Assembly (NCBI GenBank): GCA_934647145.1 | Contig: CAKUFB010000123.1 | Coordinates: forward strand, 1-7,647 | Direction of reading: 5' to 3' | Length of the DNA stretch: 7,647 bases | DNA from: an uncultured Clostridia bacterium | Lineage (GTDB): Bacteria > Bacillota > Clostridia > Christensenellales > Aristaeellaceae | Shown here: piece after piece, positions 6,172-7,647 of the stretch | How positions within the stretch are numbered: the stretch's first letter is position 1 | Layout: each line of letters starts with the position of its first letter | Program-made: the position numbers and the translations under genes | Notes under the pieces: generated by a model | Seen by the model: only the letters and a program-made list of their open reading frames with translations | What the model was told of the DNA's origin: nothing | Databases searched by the model: none

Positions 6172-7356
6172 ATGAAAGAGTTTGAGCTGAAGTACGGCTG
6201 CAACCCCAACCAGAAGCCCGCCCGCATCTTTATGGAGGACGGCAGCGACCTGCCCATCGAGATCCTGAACGGCCGGCCGGGCTATATCAACTTCCTGGAC
6301 GCGTTCAACTCCTGGCAGCTGGTGCGCGAGATCAAGAGCGTGCTGGGCATGACCGCCGCCGCCTCGTTCAAGCACGTCAGCCCGACCTCGGCCGCCGTGG
6401 GCCTGCCCATGTCGGACGCGCTCAAGAAGGCCTGCTTTGTGGACGACCTCAAGGGTTTGGACGCGTCGCCCCTGGCCACCGCCTACGCCCGCGCGCGCGG
6501 CACCGACCGCCAGTCCTCCTTCGGCGACTGGGTGGCGCTGTCCGACGTGTGCGACGTGACCACCGCCCGGCTGATTAAGCGCGAGGTGTCCGACGGCGTG
6601 ATCGCCCCCGGCTACGAGCCCAGGGCGCTTGAAATCCTGAAGGCCAAGCGGGGCGGCAGCTACAACGTCGTGCAGATCGACCCCGATTACGTGCCCCAGG
6701 AGCGCGAGCGCAAGCAGGTGTTCGGCGTGACCTTCGAGCAGGGCAGGAACAACTTCCGCATCGACGAGAAGCTGCTCGAGAACGTGGTCACGAAGAATAA
6801 GAACCTGCCCGAAAGCGCGGTGCGCGACCTGATCATCTCGCTCATCACCCTCAAGTACACCCAGTCCAACTCGGTCTGCTACGCTTATGACGGCCAGGCG
6901 ATCGGCGTGGGCGCGGGTCAGCAGTCCCGCATCCTGTGTACCCGGCTGGCCGGCAGCAAGGCCGACCTGTGGCACCTGCGCCAGCACCCGGCCGTGCTGA
7001 ACCTGCCCTTCCTGCCCGGCCTGGGCCGCCCGGAGCGCGACAACTGCATCGACGTGTTCCTGTCCAGCGAGCCGGAAGAGGTGCTCGCCGACGGCGTGTG
7101 GGAGCAGTTCTTCACCGAGAAGCCCGCTCCGCTGACCGCGCGGGAGAAGCGCGAGTATCTGGACGGCATCACCGGCGTGGCGCTGGGCAGCGACGCGTTC
7201 TTCCCCTTCGGCGATAACATCGAGCGCGCCCGCCGCAGCGGCGTGAGCTACGTGGCCGAGCCCGGCGGCTCCATCCGCGACGATCAGGTCATCGAAACCT
7301 GCGACAAATACGGCATGACGATGTGCTTCACCGGCATGCGCCTGTTCCACCACTAA
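6172..7356 (+). CDS. purH: AICAR formyltransferase, stand-alone (PurH transformylase domain only)
   Basis: Protein of 394 residues covering only the transformylase half of PurH; it moves the formyl group of 10-formyl-THF to AICAR, giving FAICAR. Bifunctional PurH is usually about 510-530 residues with an N-terminal MGS-like cyclohydrolase domain. Here the protein begins directly at the equivalent of the transformylase start (LKYGCNPNQ, 6-14; canonical RYGENPHQ). The catalytic Lys-His pair is at 67-68 in SFKHVSPTSAAVG. Later landmarks are KYTQSNSVCYA (228-238), GAGQQSRI (247-254), SDAFFPFGD (340-348), AEPGGSIRDDQVI (362-374) and the C-terminal FTGMRLFHH (386-394). It is not a truncated pseudogene: it has its own GAGGAGG (6155-6161) and ATG, and the purO-like gene upstream supplies the missing activity. 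Some authors call such single-domain forms purV. It is the last gene of the operon in this window. Confidence 0.94.
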   Translation: MKEFELKYGCNPNQKPARIFMEDGSDLPIEILNGRPGYINFLDAFNSWQLVREIKSVLGMTAAASFKHVSPTSAAVGLPMSDALKKACFVDDLKGLDASPLATAYARARGTDRQSSFGDWVALSDVCDVTTARLIKREVSDGVIAPGYEPRALEILKAKRGGSYNVVQIDPDYVPQERERKQVFGVTFEQGRNNFRIDEKLLENVVTKNKNLPESAVRDLIISLITLKYTQSNSVCYAYDGQAIGVGAGQQSRILCTRLAGSKADLWHLRQHPAVLNLPFLPGLGRPERDNCIDVFLSSEPEEVLADGVWEQFFTEKPAPLTAREKREYLDGITGVALGSDAFFPFGDNIERARRSGVSYVAEPGGSIRDDQVIETCDKYGMTMCFTGMRLFHH

Positions 7357-7363
7357 GGAGGGG
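7356..7363 (+). promoter_or_regulatory. Orphan Shine-Dalgarno-like sequence after purH
   Basis: AGGAGGGG follows the purH TAA with no gap, exactly as ribosome binding sites follow the stops of the two preceding genes. No ATG, GTG or TTG lies at usable spacing; the next ATG is at 7431, about 70 bases on. It may be the leftover ribosome binding site of a gene that used to follow directly, or chance. Confidence 0.45.
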
Positions 7364-7457
7364 ACGTTCGAGAGGCAGCTTTTCTGACCGGGCAGTGCCC
7401 GGACACACTTGCTGCCGCCAGAAAGAACAGATGCTGTTCACAATGACGCTCGAACGT
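7364..7457 (+). ncRNA. Candidate three-way-junction structured RNA element
   Basis: Nested inverted repeats are visible. An outer 9-base-pair stem joins ACGTTCGAG (7364-7372) with CTCGAACGT (7449-7457). Inside it, GGCAGC (7374-7379) pairs with GCTGCC (7411-7416), enclosing a hairpin CCGGGC-AGT-GCCCGG (7388-7402). A second arm is GAACAG-ATG-CTGTTC (7425-7439). Together they would make a closed three-way junction. TTTCTG (7381-7386) can also pair with CAGAAA (7419-7424), which crosses the inner stem and so implies a pseudoknot or an alternative fold. The pairings are exact, but covariation is unknown. Being palindromic, it could act on either strand or as DNA. I do not match it to a known riboswitch class. 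Confidence 0.4.
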
Positions 7458-7556
7458 TTGCACACAATGGTTGCATTCGGGGAGTTACACTTCTACGATA
7501 ATGCGAGAATTCGTGGATCAGAGTACTTTTCGGGAGAGCTCGAGAGGGGCTTTTCT
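7369..7556 (+). repeat. Near-identical direct repeats flanking the AT-richer middle
   Basis: The left copy at 7369-7385 and the right copy at 7541-7556 share CGAGAGG followed by GCTTTTCT, differing only by CA versus G at the join. They are about 170 bases apart and each lies within an inverted-repeat region. They could be the product of an internal duplication or mark the edges of an element. The similarity is short, so chance is possible though not likely in this sequence. Confidence 0.4.
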
Positions 7557-7629
7557 TAGAAAAGCCGCCTCAGCTTGTCAAAAAAGGTTTTGACAAGCTG
7601 GTGGACGGGGAAGCAAGCTCCCCCGCCAC
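7544..7629. repeat. Three hairpins end to end
   Basis: Three inverted repeats abut with almost no spacer. First: GAGG+GGCTTTT (7544-7554) pairs with AAAAGCC (7561-7567) and CCTC (7569-7572), with G7568 bulged, 11 pairs. Second: CAGCTTGTCAAAA (7572-7584) and TTTTGACAAGCTG (7589-7601), 13 perfect pairs around loop AAGG; base 7572 is shared with the first hairpin. Third: GTGG+CGGGGA (7602-7605, 7607-7612) pairs with TCCCCG+CCAC (7620-7629), A7606 bulged, 10 pairs. The second hairpin is strong enough to pause polymerase or block exonucleases, but none is followed by a run of T, so I do not call a classical terminator. The arrangement resembles intergenic palindromic repeats; copy number is unknown. 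Confidence 0.55.
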
Positions 7630-7647
7630 TGCCACCCTCACCAGTTT

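Larger units (their letters stand above)
7357..7647. other. Non-coding tail rich in inverted repeats
   Basis: I find no convincing gene in these 291 bases. Composition changes: much of 7430-7530 is close to balanced in A+T and G+C, unlike the G+C-rich genes before it. The segment holds a candidate branched fold (7364-7457), a plain AT-richer middle (7458-7540) and three adjacent hairpins (7544-7629), with two near-identical 16-17 base direct repeats at their edges. No U-tract terminator is complete within the window. It could be a dispersed intergenic repeat, a structured RNA or leader of the next gene, or both; whether other copies exist cannot be known from one window. Confidence 0.6.

Noticed and set aside
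5500..7353. 617-codon open frame on the - strand opposite purB and purH
   Set aside because: It lies wholly antisense to two clear enzymes, is rich in His, Ala, Val and Gly with no recognisable motif, and is the usual mirror frame of G+C-rich coding sequence.
7388..7402. GC-rich hairpin CCGGGC-AGT-GCCCGG as an intrinsic terminator of the pur operon
   Set aside because: It is followed by ACACACTT and not by a T-run, and fits better as the tip of the branched fold.
7364..7457. Integron attC site or tRNA gene
   Set aside because: The ends contain GTTCGAG/CTCGAAC, but these do not match the attC core pattern, and no acceptor stem, anticodon arm or CCA of a tRNA can be laid out.
7431..7559. Possible 42-codon small gene in the tail
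   Set aside because: Its ATG is the loop of a perfect hairpin, there is no Shine-Dalgarno sequence, and it ends inside another hairpin; no recognisable peptide features.
1..7647. CRISPR array, insertion sequence or phage genes
   Set aside because: No regularly spaced repeats, transposase, integrase or phage proteins are present in any frame I read.

Overview
This window carries most of a de novo purine biosynthesis operon, all genes on the + strand. The reading order is purC (3' end only), a purF-like gene, purM, a small formate/nitrite-type channel gene, purN, an archaeal-type IMP cyclohydrolase (purO-like), purB and a stand-alone AICAR transformylase (the C-terminal half of purH). The genes are G+C-rich, are preceded by strong GGAGG-type ribosome binding sites, and are packed with gaps of 14-20 bases or with 4-7 base overlaps. 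The strong Shine-Dalgarno sites, the purC-F-M-N order and the combination of PurO-like, transformylase-only PurH and human-like PurB suggest a high-GC anaerobic Firmicute (class Clostridia, gut or rumen type). That taxonomic call is an inference; no rRNA or other marker is present.

Bases 1-7356 are essentially all coding. Pathway logic: PurF makes phosphoribosylamine from PRPP; PurN formylates GAR; PurM closes the imidazole ring; PurC makes SAICAR; PurB releases fumarate to give AICAR (and also acts later, on adenylosuccinate); the transformylase makes FAICAR; the PurO-like protein closes it to IMP. PurD, PurL and PurE/K are not here and should lie outside the window. PurN and the transformylase both consume 10-formyl-THF, so a formate-type channel gene coupled to purN makes sense as part of one-carbon supply.

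The most unusual coding features are these. (1) A PurF whose glutaminase domain is retained but lacks the nucleophilic Cys and, by eye alignment, the other glutamine-site residues, while the PRPP site and candidate Fe-S cysteines remain. (2) The FNT-family channel between purM and purN. (3) The last two steps to IMP split between a PurO-like protein and a transformylase-only PurH. (4) A PurB close to the animal-type enzyme.

Bases 7357-7647 hold no convincing gene. This tail is visibly less G+C-rich, begins with a Shine-Dalgarno-like AGGAGGGG that has no start codon after it, and is full of inverted repeats: a possible three-way-junction fold (7364-7457) and three hairpins placed end to end (7544-7629). 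I read it as a structured intergenic element, perhaps a dispersed repeat or a structured RNA, possibly inserted between purH and the next operon gene. I see no clear promoter or intrinsic terminator in the window.
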